Assembly: GCA_016931435.1 (NCBI GenBank)
Contig: JAFGET010000002.1
Location: forward strand, 1-8,760
DNA from: Candidatus Omnitrophota bacterium
GTDB lineage: Bacteria > Omnitrophota > Gorgyraeia > Gygaellales > Profunditerraquicolaceae
Reading direction: 5' to 3'
DNA length: 8,760 nt
Shown here: piece by piece, positions 1 through 5,794 of the stretch
Numbering within the stretch: the stretch's first letter is position 1
Layout of the letters: every line of letters starts with the position of its first letter
The notes under the pieces: model-generated
Databases searched by the model: none
What the model saw: the letters and a program-made list of their open reading frames with translations, nothing else
Told to the model about the DNA's origin: nothing
Program-made: the position numbers and the translations under genes

Positions 1-1
1 G

Positions 2-1831
2 TTTAAATTACCCGTATTTACCGGGAGAAAAAACCACCCGCCGTCGTCTATAGAACATAGGCCGGTATCAATCAGGGTTGAAAATAAAAAAGATTGCCCT
101 CTATATACCGCCAGGGTCATGCGGGAAGTAGTTGTAGCTGGGTCGCCTGATTGGATAAAAAGAAGGCTTGAGCTTATAGGGTGCCGTTCTGTCAATAATA
201 TAGTCGATATTACAAACTATATTTTATTCACCTACGGACAGCCGCTGCACGCTTTTGACCTGGATAAGCTCCAAGATAACACCATAATAGTACGCCGCGC
301 CAGGGATAAAGAGCGTATAACTACAATTGACAAAGAGAACAAGGAATTATCCGAAGATATTCTGGTGATAGCTGATAAAGAAAAGCCCGTAGCTATCGCC
401 GGTATAATGGGGGGTCTCGATAGCGAAGTAAATCAGAAAACCAGGAACATCATTCTTGAGGCGGCTGTTTTTAACCCGGTGCGGGTGCGTTTTGCAAGGC
501 AGAAATTAGGGATGCAAAGCGAGTCTGCTTACCGTTTTGAGCGGCAGGTAGACCCGGGCTCAACAGAGTTTGCTTCAGCCCAGGCGCAAAGACTGATCCT
601 GGAATTAGCCGGCGGAAGATCTTGCGAATACAGGGGTTGCGGGATTTCAGTAAAAAAACACAGGGCTATTATTCTAAAATCTCTCGATCTAAAAAAGGCC
701 TTAGGAGTAAGTATCCCGCGGCCAAAAATAAAGAAGATATTAGAAGATTTAGGTTTTAAGGTCCAGTTAAAAAATGGTTTCACCGTCACGCCTGCCACCT
801 TCCGCGCGGACGTGGCAGTCTGGCAGGATCTACTTGAGGAAGTGGCGCGTATTTACGGCTATGAAAAAATACCCGTCAGCGTCCCGATGATGCACCCCAG
901 GGTAAGCATTAATCATAGAAGGGAAAGCATCGCGCTGATTAAGAATATTCTGGTAGGGTTGGGATCAAACGAAGTTATTACATACAGCCTGATCGATCGG
1001 AGTTGGCTTAAAGATTACGGGCCGGATATTCCTTCGGCCATTGAGATACTTAATCCGCTGAGCCAAGAGCAGGATGTATTGAGGCCGACTTTGATACCAA
1101 GCTTATTAAGGTGTGTAGCGGTTAACCTGAACCAGAAACAGGATTACGTCAACATATTTGAAATCACAAACCTTTATCTGGATAAATCTGAAGCGTTGCC
1201 TTCGGAAGAGCCTGTTTTAGGAATCGCCGTTTGCGGGGTAAAACGTCGTTTGTTTGCGCAGGGAGCGTTAAAAGACGAAGCTGGCCTGCGGCATTTAAAA
1301 GGGGTATTAGAAACTTTATTGTACCGCTTGGGTATTCCGGGGTATCATTTTTCAGCCGTAAAACACGGAGCAGATCTTTATCTAGATAAAGAAAAAACTG
1401 GCCGCTTACTTAGGATAGACAAGCCTATACTTGAAAACATGGGTATCAAGAATAAGGACGTTTTTGCCGCAGAATTGTTCTTAAGCCCGCTTTTAGGCAA
1501 GGTCAATCTGAAGAAAACATTCCTCCCTCTTCCTATTTACCCGGGTATAGTAAGGGATATCAGTTTTATCGTCAGGGAAAACGAGGAGGTCGGAGAGCTT
1601 TTAAAAGCCATAAAGGAAAAAGGCGCTCCCTTGATTCAGAAAGCAGAGATCGTAGATTACTATAAAGGCAGGCAGGTCCCCGAGGGGTGCCTTAGCCTTA
1701 CCGTTTCTTGTTTTTATCGCAGCGATGAGCGCACTTTAACTGAAAGCGAGATTACTCCTCTGCATTCCGAAATCTGCCGGATTTTGAGCGAAAAATTTTC
1801 CTGCCAGATCAGGGAGATGTTGACTTGTTAG
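2..1831 (+). CDS. pheT: Phenylalanyl-tRNA synthetase beta subunit, 5'-truncated by the window
   Basis: Beta chain of the cytoplasmic alpha2-beta2 enzyme that charges tRNA-Phe. The frame is open to base 2, giving 609 residues; full family members are near 800, so roughly 190 residues, including the N-terminal tRNA-binding OB fold, lie upstream. The ATG at 119 is internal: conserved sequence (CPLYTARV) precedes it. Seen in order, in residues of this fragment: B3/4 editing domain (about 35-205, with VNNIVDITNY and GQPLHAFD), B5 domain (about 220-290, ending in DLLEEVARIYGYEKIP, whose acidic residues belong to the family's metal site), a catalytic-like core that lacks activity in this subunit (about 300-505), and the C-terminal anticodon-binding FDX-ACB domain (about 511-605, with RDISF, YYKG and DERTLTESE). 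No damage is visible. The last codons carry the promoter of the following RNA. pheS is presumably just upstream. Confidence 0.97.
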   Translation, partial: FKLPVFTGRKNHPPSSIEHRPVSIRVENKKDCPLYTARVMREVVVAGSPDWIKRRLELIGCRSVNNIVDITNYILFTYGQPLHAFDLDKLQDNTIIVRRARDKERITTIDKENKELSEDILVIADKEKPVAIAGIMGGLDSEVNQKTRNIILEAAVFNPVRVRFARQKLGMQSESAYRFERQVDPGSTEFASAQAQRLILELAGGRSCEYRGCGISVKKHRAIILKSLDLKKALGVSIPRPKIKKILEDLGFKVQLKNGFTVTPATFRADVAVWQDLLEEVARIYGYEKIPVSVPMMHPRVSINHRRESIALIKNILVGLGSNEVITYSLIDRSWLKDYGPDIPSAIEILNPLSQEQDVLRPTLIPSLLRCVAVNLNQKQDYVNIFEITNLYLDKSEALPSEEPVLGIAVCGVKRRLFAQGALKDEAGLRHLKGVLETLLYRLGIPGYHFSAVKHGADLYLDKEKTGRLLRIDKPILENMGIKNKDVFAAELFLSPLLGKVNLKKTFLPLPIYPGIVRDISFIVRENEEVGELLKAIKEKGAPLIQKAEIVDYYKGRQVPEGCLSLTVSCFYRSDERTLTESEITPLHSEICRILSEKFSCQIREMLTC

Positions 1832-1848
1832 ATCCGATATGATATACT
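1820..1848 (+). promoter_or_regulatory. Sigma70-type extended -10 promoter for the 6S-like RNA
   Basis: TTGACT (1820-1825) is followed after 17 bases by TATACT (1843-1848), with TG at 1840-1841 giving an extended -10. This is close to consensus in both boxes and in spacing. It overlaps the pheT stop codon (1829-1831). Transcription would begin near 1855, about 20 nt before the closing stem of the structured RNA, so the RNA can be made independently of pheT. The start site is inferred, not measured. Confidence 0.72.
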
Positions 1849-1854
1849 TGCATT

Positions 1855-2034
1855 GTAAATAGCGTTCTTTAATATATCCCTGCAGTGCGCGTTGGAAGTC
1901 CGGTGATTGTTGAACCAACACCAACATAATGGGGCCTAACTTCTTTTGTGCTGAGGTACGAGAGAGAGGGCACCCACCTGTGAAAATCCGGTTCAGGCTA
2001 TCATATTCCAACGGCACAGGCGGGGATTTTTTTT
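1855..2034 (+). ncRNA. ssrS: 6S RNA candidate (RNA polymerase-binding regulatory RNA)
   Basis: 6S RNA binds the housekeeping RNA polymerase holoenzyme by imitating an open promoter. Seen here: a closing stem of AUCCCUGC (1876-1883) with GCGGGGAU (2020-2027), GUGC (1885-1888) with GCAC (2014-2017) and GUUGGAA (1891-1897) with UUCCAAC (2006-2012). A large central bubble follows (12 nt at 1898-1909, 9 nt at 1997-2005). Beyond it are UUGAACC (1910-1916) with GGUUCAG (1990-1996) and an irregular upper arm (UGGGGCCU 1930-1937 with GGGC-A-CCCA 1968-1976, and a small hairpin at 1948-1959). A long rod with a central bubble and a length near 180 nt is the 6S hallmark. It has its own promoter and a T-run end, and 6S genes are often found near pheT, rarA or the 5-FCL gene. 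The exact 5' end is uncertain, and another structured RNA class cannot be excluded without a covariance search. Confidence 0.72.
2006..2034 (+). terminator. 3' arm of the RNA stem plus T8 run, likely intrinsic end
   Basis: The 3' strand of the closing stem (GCGGGGAU, 2020-2027) runs directly into eight T residues (2027-2034). The GC-rich stem plus U-tract would release RNA polymerase at the end of the 6S-like transcript. The partner strand is more than 120 nt upstream, so this is a long-range rather than a compact terminator hairpin. Confidence 0.5.
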
Positions 2035-2039
2035 ATTGA

Positions 2040-2089
2040 AGCCATAACTTACGGAAGTCCGGTAACCGGACGAAGTAAGTTATTAGGCT
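2040..2089. repeat. Inverted repeat / hairpin H1 between the 6S-like RNA and rarA
   Basis: Nested complementary arms: AGCC (2040-2043) with GGCT (2086-2089), ATAACTTAC (2044-2052) with GTAAGTTAT (2075-2083), and GTCCGG (2057-2062) with CCGGAC (2066-2071) around a TAA loop. That is 19 pairs in 50 nt, far beyond chance. No T-run follows it on the + strand. On the - strand it is not followed directly by a T-run either. It could be an RNA-processing hairpin, a small REP/MITE-like repeat or a transcription barrier. The sequence alone does not decide. Confidence 0.8.
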
Positions 2090-2095
2090 GAAATA

Positions 2096-2154
2096 ATACC
2101 TGCGGCTGCGCAAAAATTTCTAACTAAAATTTTTGCGCGGTTAGACGCAGGTAT
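2096..2154. repeat. Inverted repeat / hairpin H2 overlapping the rarA ribosome-binding region
   Basis: ATACCTGCG (2096-2104) pairs with CGCAGGTAT (2146-2154), and inside it GCGCAAAAATTT (2108-2119) pairs with AAATTTTTGCGC (2127-2138): 21 perfect pairs around a 7-nt loop. In addition, TCTAAC (2119-2124) at the apical loop is exactly complementary to GTTAGA (2140-2145) in the 3' internal loop, so a competing pairing exists. The outer 3' arm contains the only Shine-Dalgarno-like AGG (2149-2151) before the rarA ATG at 2164. It may be a repeat element, a regulatory leader or both. Confidence 0.82.
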
Positions 2155-2163
2155 AACTTCCAT

Positions 2164-3483
2164 ATGGACCTCTTCACCGATGATGAAAAAATAAATCCTA
2201 AAGACCTTCCGCTTGCCGTGCGCATGCGGCCTGTGAATTTAGATGAGTTTGTCGGGCAGGAGCATATTTTAGGCAAAGATAAACTTCTTCGCCGGGCAAT
2301 CGAGGCAGACCGCATCAGCTCTCTCATACTTTTTGGCCCCGCGGGCGTAGGCAAGACTTCCCTGGCCGGATGCGTATCCTGCGCCACCCGTTCTAATTTT
2401 GTGGCGATAAACGCCGCTACTTCCAACGTAGAAGAATTAAGGAAGATAATCGCGCAGGCTAAGCAAAAAAAATCCAACACCGGGAAGAAAACCATACTTT
2501 TTGTGGATGAGATACACCGCTTTAATAAGGCGCAGCAGGATGTCCTGATGCCGGATGTGGAGGAAGGCAATCCTGTCCTGATCGGCGCAACCGTGCATAA
2601 CCCCTATTTTTACCTGGCCTCTGCGCTTTTATCGCGTTCGCTGGTTTTTGAATTGCACTCTCTCAGGGAGAACGATATCATAAAAATATTAAACTCCGCG
2701 TTAAAGGATAAGGCCAGGGGCTTAGGCCAGTTCAAGATAAGGGCAGAGAAGAAAGCGCTGGAACACTTAGCTAAGACTTCCGAAGGGGACGCCCGCCGGG
2801 CGCTGGGGGCCTTAGAAACCGGAGTTTTAACTACCCCAAAAAACAAAGAAGGAGTCATACGATTCGATCTGGAAGTAGCGGTTGAGTCTATCCAGAAAAA
2901 GGCCGTGCTTTATGACAAGGATGAAGACGGCCATTATGATACGGCTTCCGCTTTCATCAAATCCATGCGTGGCTCTGATCCCGACGCCGCTATATACTGG
3001 ATGGCAAAGATGCTCTATGCCGGAGAAGACCCCAGGTTTATCGCGCGCAGGATCTCTATCTGCGCTGCTGAAGACGTAGGTAATGCCGACCCCCTGGCTT
3101 TGGTTCTGGCTGAAGCGGCTTTATCTATCGCGGAATTCGTAGGGATGCCCGAGGCGCGCATACCTTTAGCGCAGGCGGCAATTTACGTTGCCTGCGCACC
3201 TAAATCTAATGCCAGTTACCTGGCCATCGATAAGGCTTACGCCGATATAGAAAAAACAAAGGTCCAGGATGTGCCCAAGCACTTGAAAGATGCTTCTTAT
3301 CCCGGGGCAAAAGACCTAGGCCGCGGCAACGATTATAAATATTCCCACGATTATCCTGGACATTACGTAGATCAAAAATATACCCAAGATAAAGTCAGTT
3401 ATTATCATCCTGGCGATATCGGATATGAGGCTAAGATCAAACAGCGCATGGAGGCGTTAAAAAAAACCAAAAAAGTAAATTAA
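2164..3483 (+). CDS. rarA: Replication-associated recombination protein RarA (MgsA/WRNIP1 AAA+ ATPase)
   Basis: Cytoplasmic clamp-loader-like AAA+ ATPase that acts at stalled replication forks and single-strand/double-strand DNA junctions; family members form tetramers. The 439 residues match family length. Visible features: N-terminal PLAVRMRPVNLDEFVGQ, Walker A GPAGVGKT (58-65), Walker B ILFVDEIHRF (111-120), sensor 1 region GATVHNP (141-147; the family usually shows GATTENP), ALLSR arginine (158), sensor 2 GDARRAL (208-214), then the tetramerisation part beginning HYDTASAFIKSMRGSDPDAA and the conserved tail with LGRGNDYKYSHD. The ATG at 2164 gives the usual short N-terminus, but its only SD-like AGG lies inside hairpin H2, 12 nt upstream. 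Translation may therefore be weak or structure-controlled. Its promoter is not obvious; read-through from the 6S-like unit is possible. Confidence 0.96.
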   Translation: MDLFTDDEKINPKDLPLAVRMRPVNLDEFVGQEHILGKDKLLRRAIEADRISSLILFGPAGVGKTSLAGCVSCATRSNFVAINAATSNVEELRKIIAQAKQKKSNTGKKTILFVDEIHRFNKAQQDVLMPDVEEGNPVLIGATVHNPYFYLASALLSRSLVFELHSLRENDIIKILNSALKDKARGLGQFKIRAEKKALEHLAKTSEGDARRALGALETGVLTTPKNKEGVIRFDLEVAVESIQKKAVLYDKDEDGHYDTASAFIKSMRGSDPDAAIYWMAKMLYAGEDPRFIARRISICAAEDVGNADPLALVLAEAALSIAEFVGMPEARIPLAQAAIYVACAPKSNASYLAIDKAYADIEKTKVQDVPKHLKDASYPGAKDLGRGNDYKYSHDYPGHYVDQKYTQDKVSYYHPGDIGYEAKIKQRMEALKKTKKVN

Positions 3484-3505
3484 CTCCGGAAGAGTCATTT
3501 TAAAC

Positions 3506-3534
3506 TTGCCATAAATAATCGGAGATGTTATTAT
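3506..3534 (+). promoter_or_regulatory. Extended -10 promoter for the zinc-ribbon/metV pair
   Basis: TTGCCA (3506-3511) and TATTAT (3529-3534) are separated by 17 bases, with TG at 3526-3527 immediately before the -10. A second -10-like hexamer, TATACT (3532-3537), overlaps but has poorer spacing. A strong AAGGAGGA ribosome-binding site (3558-3565) and an ATG at 3569 follow. The site lies just after the rarA stop codon, so a new transcription unit likely begins here. Confidence 0.55.
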
Positions 3535-3568
3535 ACTACTTTACATGTCGGCAGCTTAAGGAGGATCG

Positions 3569-3862
3569 ATGGCCAGGTGCCCTAATTGCAACAATGAAAT
3601 TTCTCCGCTACAGTTATTTTTAAATTCCGGATGGACGGCAATCCTTTGCGGTAATTGCGAAGCGAAATTGCTTATTAGGGATAAGGATTTCTTTATCTGG
3701 TACATCCCCGGCGTCCTCTTTCTATTTACCGCCGGGATATTTATTTTGACGCGCCTTAATGTCAAGGCTTCGATTTTAGGGGCAGCCGTAGCTTTATTGA
3801 GCGCGGCGGGGTATTTAGCATTTGGCTGGCGCTTTACCAAGCTAGTCAAAGTAAAAAAATGA
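3569..3862 (+). CDS. Small zinc-ribbon protein with two membrane helices, function unknown
   Basis: The 97-residue product has an N-terminal CPNC (4-7) and CGNC (27-30) pair, a typical treble-clef/zinc-ribbon knuckle that would bind one zinc in the cytoplasm. Two hydrophobic helices follow (about 42-61 and 68-87), and the C-terminus is basic (RFTKLVKVKK), which suggests both termini are inside. There is no signal peptide. AAGGAGGA at 3558-3565 supports the start. The TGA stop overlaps the next gene's ATG (ATGA at 3859-3862), so the two are almost certainly translationally coupled. I do not recognise a named family. Similar small zinc-ribbon membrane proteins are common and mostly uncharacterised, so the link to the neighbouring folate protein is only contextual. 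Confidence 0.85.
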   Translation: MARCPNCNNEISPLQLFLNSGWTAILCGNCEAKLLIRDKDFFIWYIPGVLFLFTAGIFILTRLNVKASILGAAVALLSAAGYLAFGWRFTKLVKVKK

Positions 3863-4533
3863 TCATTACCGAGCAGAAACCCTTAGAAGAGATCTTAGAG
3901 ATGCTAAAAGACTACAGCAAGATCTTTTTAGTAGGCTGCGGAGAATGCGCTACTACCTGTAAGACCGGAGGTCAGGAGGAATTGCTTAAGATGAAGGCCG
4001 TTCTTGAGCAAAATGGAAAGACTATCACGGGAAGTTGTATTCCCGATGCTCCCTGTATAGCCAGCCAGGTAAAGGCAGAGCTTGCCAGGAATGCAAAGAC
4101 CTTGCGGGGATCAGAAGCGATTTTGGTTTTAGCCTGTGGATTAGGCGCGCAGTCCGTAAAAGAGAATAATCGTTTCTCTTTAGGGGCATTTTCCGCCTGC
4201 AATACTATTTGCGGTGCCTTAGTAGACAGTGCAGGCAATTTTTTTGAAAAGTGCTCCATGTGCGGAAATTGTATATTAGGTATTACCGCAGGAATATGCC
4301 CGGAGACGCTTTGCCCCAAAGGACTTTTAAACGGGCCTTGCGGCGGGATGAACAAAGGAAAGTGCGAGGTGGACCCGGATAAAGATTGCGCCTGGGTCCT
4401 TATTTATAAAGAGCTGGAGAAAACAGGCCACCTGGATAGATTAAGAGAAGTGCGGCCGGCAAAAGACCACAAAAAGACAACCAAACCACATAAAATCATA
4501 ATGACAAGTGACAAAATCCAAATTCCCAATTAA
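3859..4533 (+). CDS. metV: MetV-like protein (methylenetetrahydrofolate reductase C-terminal family)
   Basis: This resembles the cysteine-rich MTHFR_C/MetV family. In acetogens MetV is the Fe-S/zinc partner of MetF, which reduces methylene-THF to methyl-THF in the methyl branch of the Wood-Ljungdahl pathway. In 224 residues there are 16 cysteines: GCGECATTC (26-34), GSCIPDAPC (58-66), C93, SACNTIC (112-118), CSMCGNC (132-138), ICPETLCPKG (146-155), NGPCGG (158-163), GKCEV (167-171) and the DCAW at 176-179. These are ample for cluster and zinc binding. The N-terminal half has a Rossmann-like start (KIFLVGCGEC). No metF is adjacent in this window, so a partner elsewhere is expected; a role with another methyltransferase or reductase is also possible. 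The ATGA overlap with the upstream zinc-ribbon gene implies coupling. The last 20 or so residues (ending MTSDKIQIPN) are lysine-rich and encoded partly by the following palindromic repeat, so they are probably not part of the fold. Confidence 0.8.
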   Translation: MIITEQKPLEEILEMLKDYSKIFLVGCGECATTCKTGGQEELLKMKAVLEQNGKTITGSCIPDAPCIASQVKAELARNAKTLRGSEAILVLACGLGAQSVKENNRFSLGAFSACNTICGALVDSAGNFFEKCSMCGNCILGITAGICPETLCPKGLLNGPCGGMNKGKCEVDPDKDCAWVLIYKELEKTGHLDRLREVRPAKDHKKTTKPHKIIMTSDKIQIPN

Positions 4534-4628
4534 ATCCCAAATCTTAATGACAAATACCCGAAATAATATATTTTATTCTTCGGCATTTGAATATTGATTT
4601 GGATTTTGGAATTTGATATCTTGGATTT
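4514..4628. repeat. AAATCC-type long imperfect palindrome
   Basis: Low-complexity AT-rich arms face each other: AAATCCAA (4514-4521) with TTGGATTT (4621-4628), AAATCCCAAATC (4532-4543) with GATTTGGATTT (4596-4606, one bulged base), and CAAATACC (4551-4558) with GGCATTTG (4582-4589, one mismatch), around an AT-only turn near 4561-4577. Composition differs sharply from the coding sequence on both sides. It fills the metV-iscU gap, covers the last metV codons and ends 6 bases before the iscU ATG. The pattern is that of a small repeat element present in many copies, but copy number cannot be seen from one window. Confidence 0.72.
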
Positions 4629-4634
4629 AAAAAT

Positions 4635-5069
4635 ATGGGCGATTTAAATTATAGCGATAAAGTAATGGACCATTTTTTCCATCCGCGTAACGTCGGAGAG
4701 ATCCCTGACGCAAGCGGGATAGGCAACGTCGGTAATCCCATCTGCGGCGACGTGATGCGTATGTATATAAAAGTCGAAAACGACATCATCAAGGACGCAA
4801 AATTCAAGACCTTTGGTTGCGGTGCCGCTATTGCTACAAGTTCCATGGTTACCGAGATGGTCAAAGGAAAAACCGTAGAAGAAGCTTTGCGTATTTCCAA
4901 TAAAGCGGTAGCCGAAGCCTTAGGGGGACTGCCCGCTGTAAAATTACACTGTTCGGTCTTAGCCGAAGAGGCGTTACGTTCGGCATTGGTCGATTACTAT
5001 AAAAAAATAGGAAGAGACTACAGTAGTTTTGAGCCTAAGCCTGTAACAGGCGAGCACCACGGAGATTAG
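4635..5069 (+). CDS. iscU: IscU/NifU-type Fe-S cluster assembly scaffold
   Basis: Cytoplasmic scaffold on which a cysteine desulfurase builds [2Fe-2S] or [4Fe-4S] clusters before transfer to target proteins. The 144 residues carry all three ligand cysteines and their settings: C37 with D39 in GNPICGDVM, C62 in FGCGAAIATSS, and C106 in KLHCSVLAEEAL, plus H105. LPAVK (99-103) matches the LPPVK-like site that HscA-type chaperones recognise in IscU. It is a single-domain IscU-like protein; the NifU ferredoxin and C-terminal Nfu domains are absent. No iscS, sufS or hscA is in view. The start is supported by the family's usual N-terminus (YSDKVMDHFFHPRNVG). The only SD-like GGAT (4623-4626) sits in the 3' arm of the palindrome. 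The C-terminal extension after about residue 125 is short and not conserved. Confidence 0.93.
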   Translation: MGDLNYSDKVMDHFFHPRNVGEIPDASGIGNVGNPICGDVMRMYIKVENDIIKDAKFKTFGCGAAIATSSMVTEMVKGKTVEEALRISNKAVAEALGGLPAVKLHCSVLAEEALRSALVDYYKKIGRDYSSFEPKPVTGEHHGD

Positions 5070-5082
5070 CCCGATACGGGCT
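5068..5082 (+). terminator. Short GC hairpin at the iscU stop codon, possible weak terminator
   Basis: AGCCCG (5068-5073) and CGGGCT (5077-5082) are perfectly complementary around an ATA loop and begin within the iscU stop codon. The following bases (CTTTAAGG) give only a three-T run, so termination would be inefficient. It may instead protect the iscU message 3' end or partly insulate the 5-FCL leader. Confidence 0.4.
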
Positions 5083-5096
5083 CTTTAAGGATTATC

Positions 5097-5147
5097 AGGC
5101 GGATTACCACTGATGAAAGCCTTTTGTCAGCGAAAACCGCTTTAGGA
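5097..5147 (+). promoter_or_regulatory. Two-stem leader upstream of 5-FCL, possible folate (THF-II-like) riboswitch
   Basis: Outer stem AGGCGG (5097-5102) pairs with CCGCUU (5137-5142, one G-U). Inner hairpin 5110-5118 pairs with 5122-5130 over nine positions (two G-U) around a GCC loop. Between them is an asymmetric internal loop, AUUACCA (5103-5109) against CGAAAA (5131-5136). The Shine-Dalgarno AGGA (5144-5147) starts two bases after the outer stem, and the ATG is 7 nt further on. This is how short translational riboswitches are built, and the gene controlled is a folate enzyme. From memory it resembles the THF-II (folE motif) class, which I cannot confirm here. The pairing itself is plain in the sequence; the ligand is inference. 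Confidence 0.45.
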
Positions 5148-5154
5148 ATGAACG

Positions 5155-5712
5155 ATGAAGGGATTGCATCTGTTGACAAAGGAGCAAATACGTAGTAGAA
5201 TTCTCGTAAGGCTTAAAATACAGAAGGAGGAAGAACGAGAGAAAAAAAGCAGGATAATCAACGACAAGCTTTTTAAAACTTTTGTTTTTAAAAGGGCAAA
5301 GATAATAATGTTTTACCTCTCCTTTGACGGTGAGGTTGATACCAGAGAGATGATAAAAGGAGCTCAAAAATTAGGCAAGATAGTCGTGGTGCCGGTCTGC
5401 GGAAAGAATAAAACCATGCGCGCGGCCCTGTTAAAAGAAGGATCCAGGCTGCGTAAAGGGCTTTACGGTATAGCCGTGCCCGCGATTAAAAATTTTATTT
5501 CTTTGAAGGAAATAGACTTGGTAGTTGTGCCGGCAGTAGCTTTTGATAAAAAAGGTAACCGTCTGGGTCGCGGTAAAGGTTATTATGACCGCTTCCTAAA
5601 AAGGGTACCCAAAGATACTGCTTCCGTTGGCCTTGCCTTTGATTTTCAAATCTTGCCTTTTATCCCCTCCAATAGAACCGATATAAGCGTAAACCGGGTA
5701 GTCTTTGCTTAA
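5155..5712 (+). CDS. 5-formyltetrahydrofolate cyclo-ligase
   Basis: ATP-dependent enzyme (MTHFS, also called YgfA/Fau) that converts 5-formyl-THF to 5,10-methenyl-THF and so returns a storage form of folate to the active pool. The 185 residues fit the family. Seen: N-terminal helix region with K/R-rich sequence, FDGEVDT (57-63), GLYGIAVP (102-109), and the signature DLVVVPAVAFD (121-131) followed by GNRLGRGKGYYDRFL (134-148), which forms the nucleotide and substrate site. In the GLYGIAVP segment the family usually has GIxEP; here V replaces the glutamate, a small departure. AGGA at 5144-5147 fixes the start at 5155; the ATG at 5148 is out of frame. In many bacteria this gene follows 6S RNA; here four genes intervene. 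The structured leader suggests translational control. Confidence 0.94.
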   Translation: MKGLHLLTKEQIRSRILVRLKIQKEEEREKKSRIINDKLFKTFVFKRAKIIMFYLSFDGEVDTREMIKGAQKLGKIVVVPVCGKNKTMRAALLKEGSRLRKGLYGIAVPAIKNFISLKEIDLVVVPAVAFDKKGNRLGRGKGYYDRFLKRVPKDTASVGLAFDFQILPFIPSNRTDISVNRVVFA

Positions 5713-5777
5713 AAGTTAAACCCGGGCCTTTCCGTCAATCCGAAAGATTACCTTTTGCCCGCAGCTTGTTTCCATCC

Positions 5778-5785
5778 AAGGAGGT
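5778..5785 (+). promoter_or_regulatory. Strong ribosome-binding site of rny
   Basis: AAGGAGGT is a near-complete anti-SD match 9 nt before the ATG at 5795, and fixes that start. The 82-nt gap after the 5-FCL gene also holds a modest pairing (GGGC 5724-5727 with GCCC 5757-5760, CTTTC 5728-5732 with GAAAG 5742-5746) but no clear promoter. The gene is probably co-transcribed from upstream. Confidence 0.75.
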
Positions 5786-5794
5786 TAACCGGAT

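Noticed and set aside
119..121. ATG at 119 as the start of pheT
   Set aside because: Conserved PheT residues (CPLYTARV and upstream) are encoded in frame before it, and the frame stays open to base 2. It is an internal methionine.
1736..2017. Minus-strand open frame across the pheT end and the 6S-like RNA
   Set aside because: It covers the structured RNA and the promoter, its product has no recognisable features, and the RNA explanation accounts for the base pairing better.
2124..2570. Minus-strand open frame of 148 codons within rarA and H2 (and other minus-strand frames of 60-127 codons)
   Set aside because: All lie opposite clearly conserved + strand genes. Their products show no recognisable domain and have biased composition, as expected for antisense shadows.
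2882..3079. + strand 65-codon frame inside rarA
   Set aside because: It is an alternative frame of the conserved RarA C-terminal domain and has no SD or recognisable product.
3484..3524. CTCCG (3484-3488) and CGGAG (3520-3524) as a rarA terminator
   Set aside because: A five-pair stem with a 31-nt loop and no T-run is not convincing, and the span contains the better-supported -35 box.
5109..5137. Hammerhead-like core words CTGATGA and CGAAA in the 5-FCL leader
   Set aside because: The bases that should form stem II (directly after CTGATGA and before GAAA) do not pair (A opposite C, then A opposite G). CTGATGA itself is better used in the nine-pair hairpin, and no stem III with a cleavage triplet is visible.
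5713..5777. Possible regulatory RNA in the rny leader (GGGC/GCCC and CTTTC/GAAAG pairing)
   Set aside because: The stems are short with large unpaired loops and alternative pairings (AATC/GATT) compete. I could not support a defined structure.
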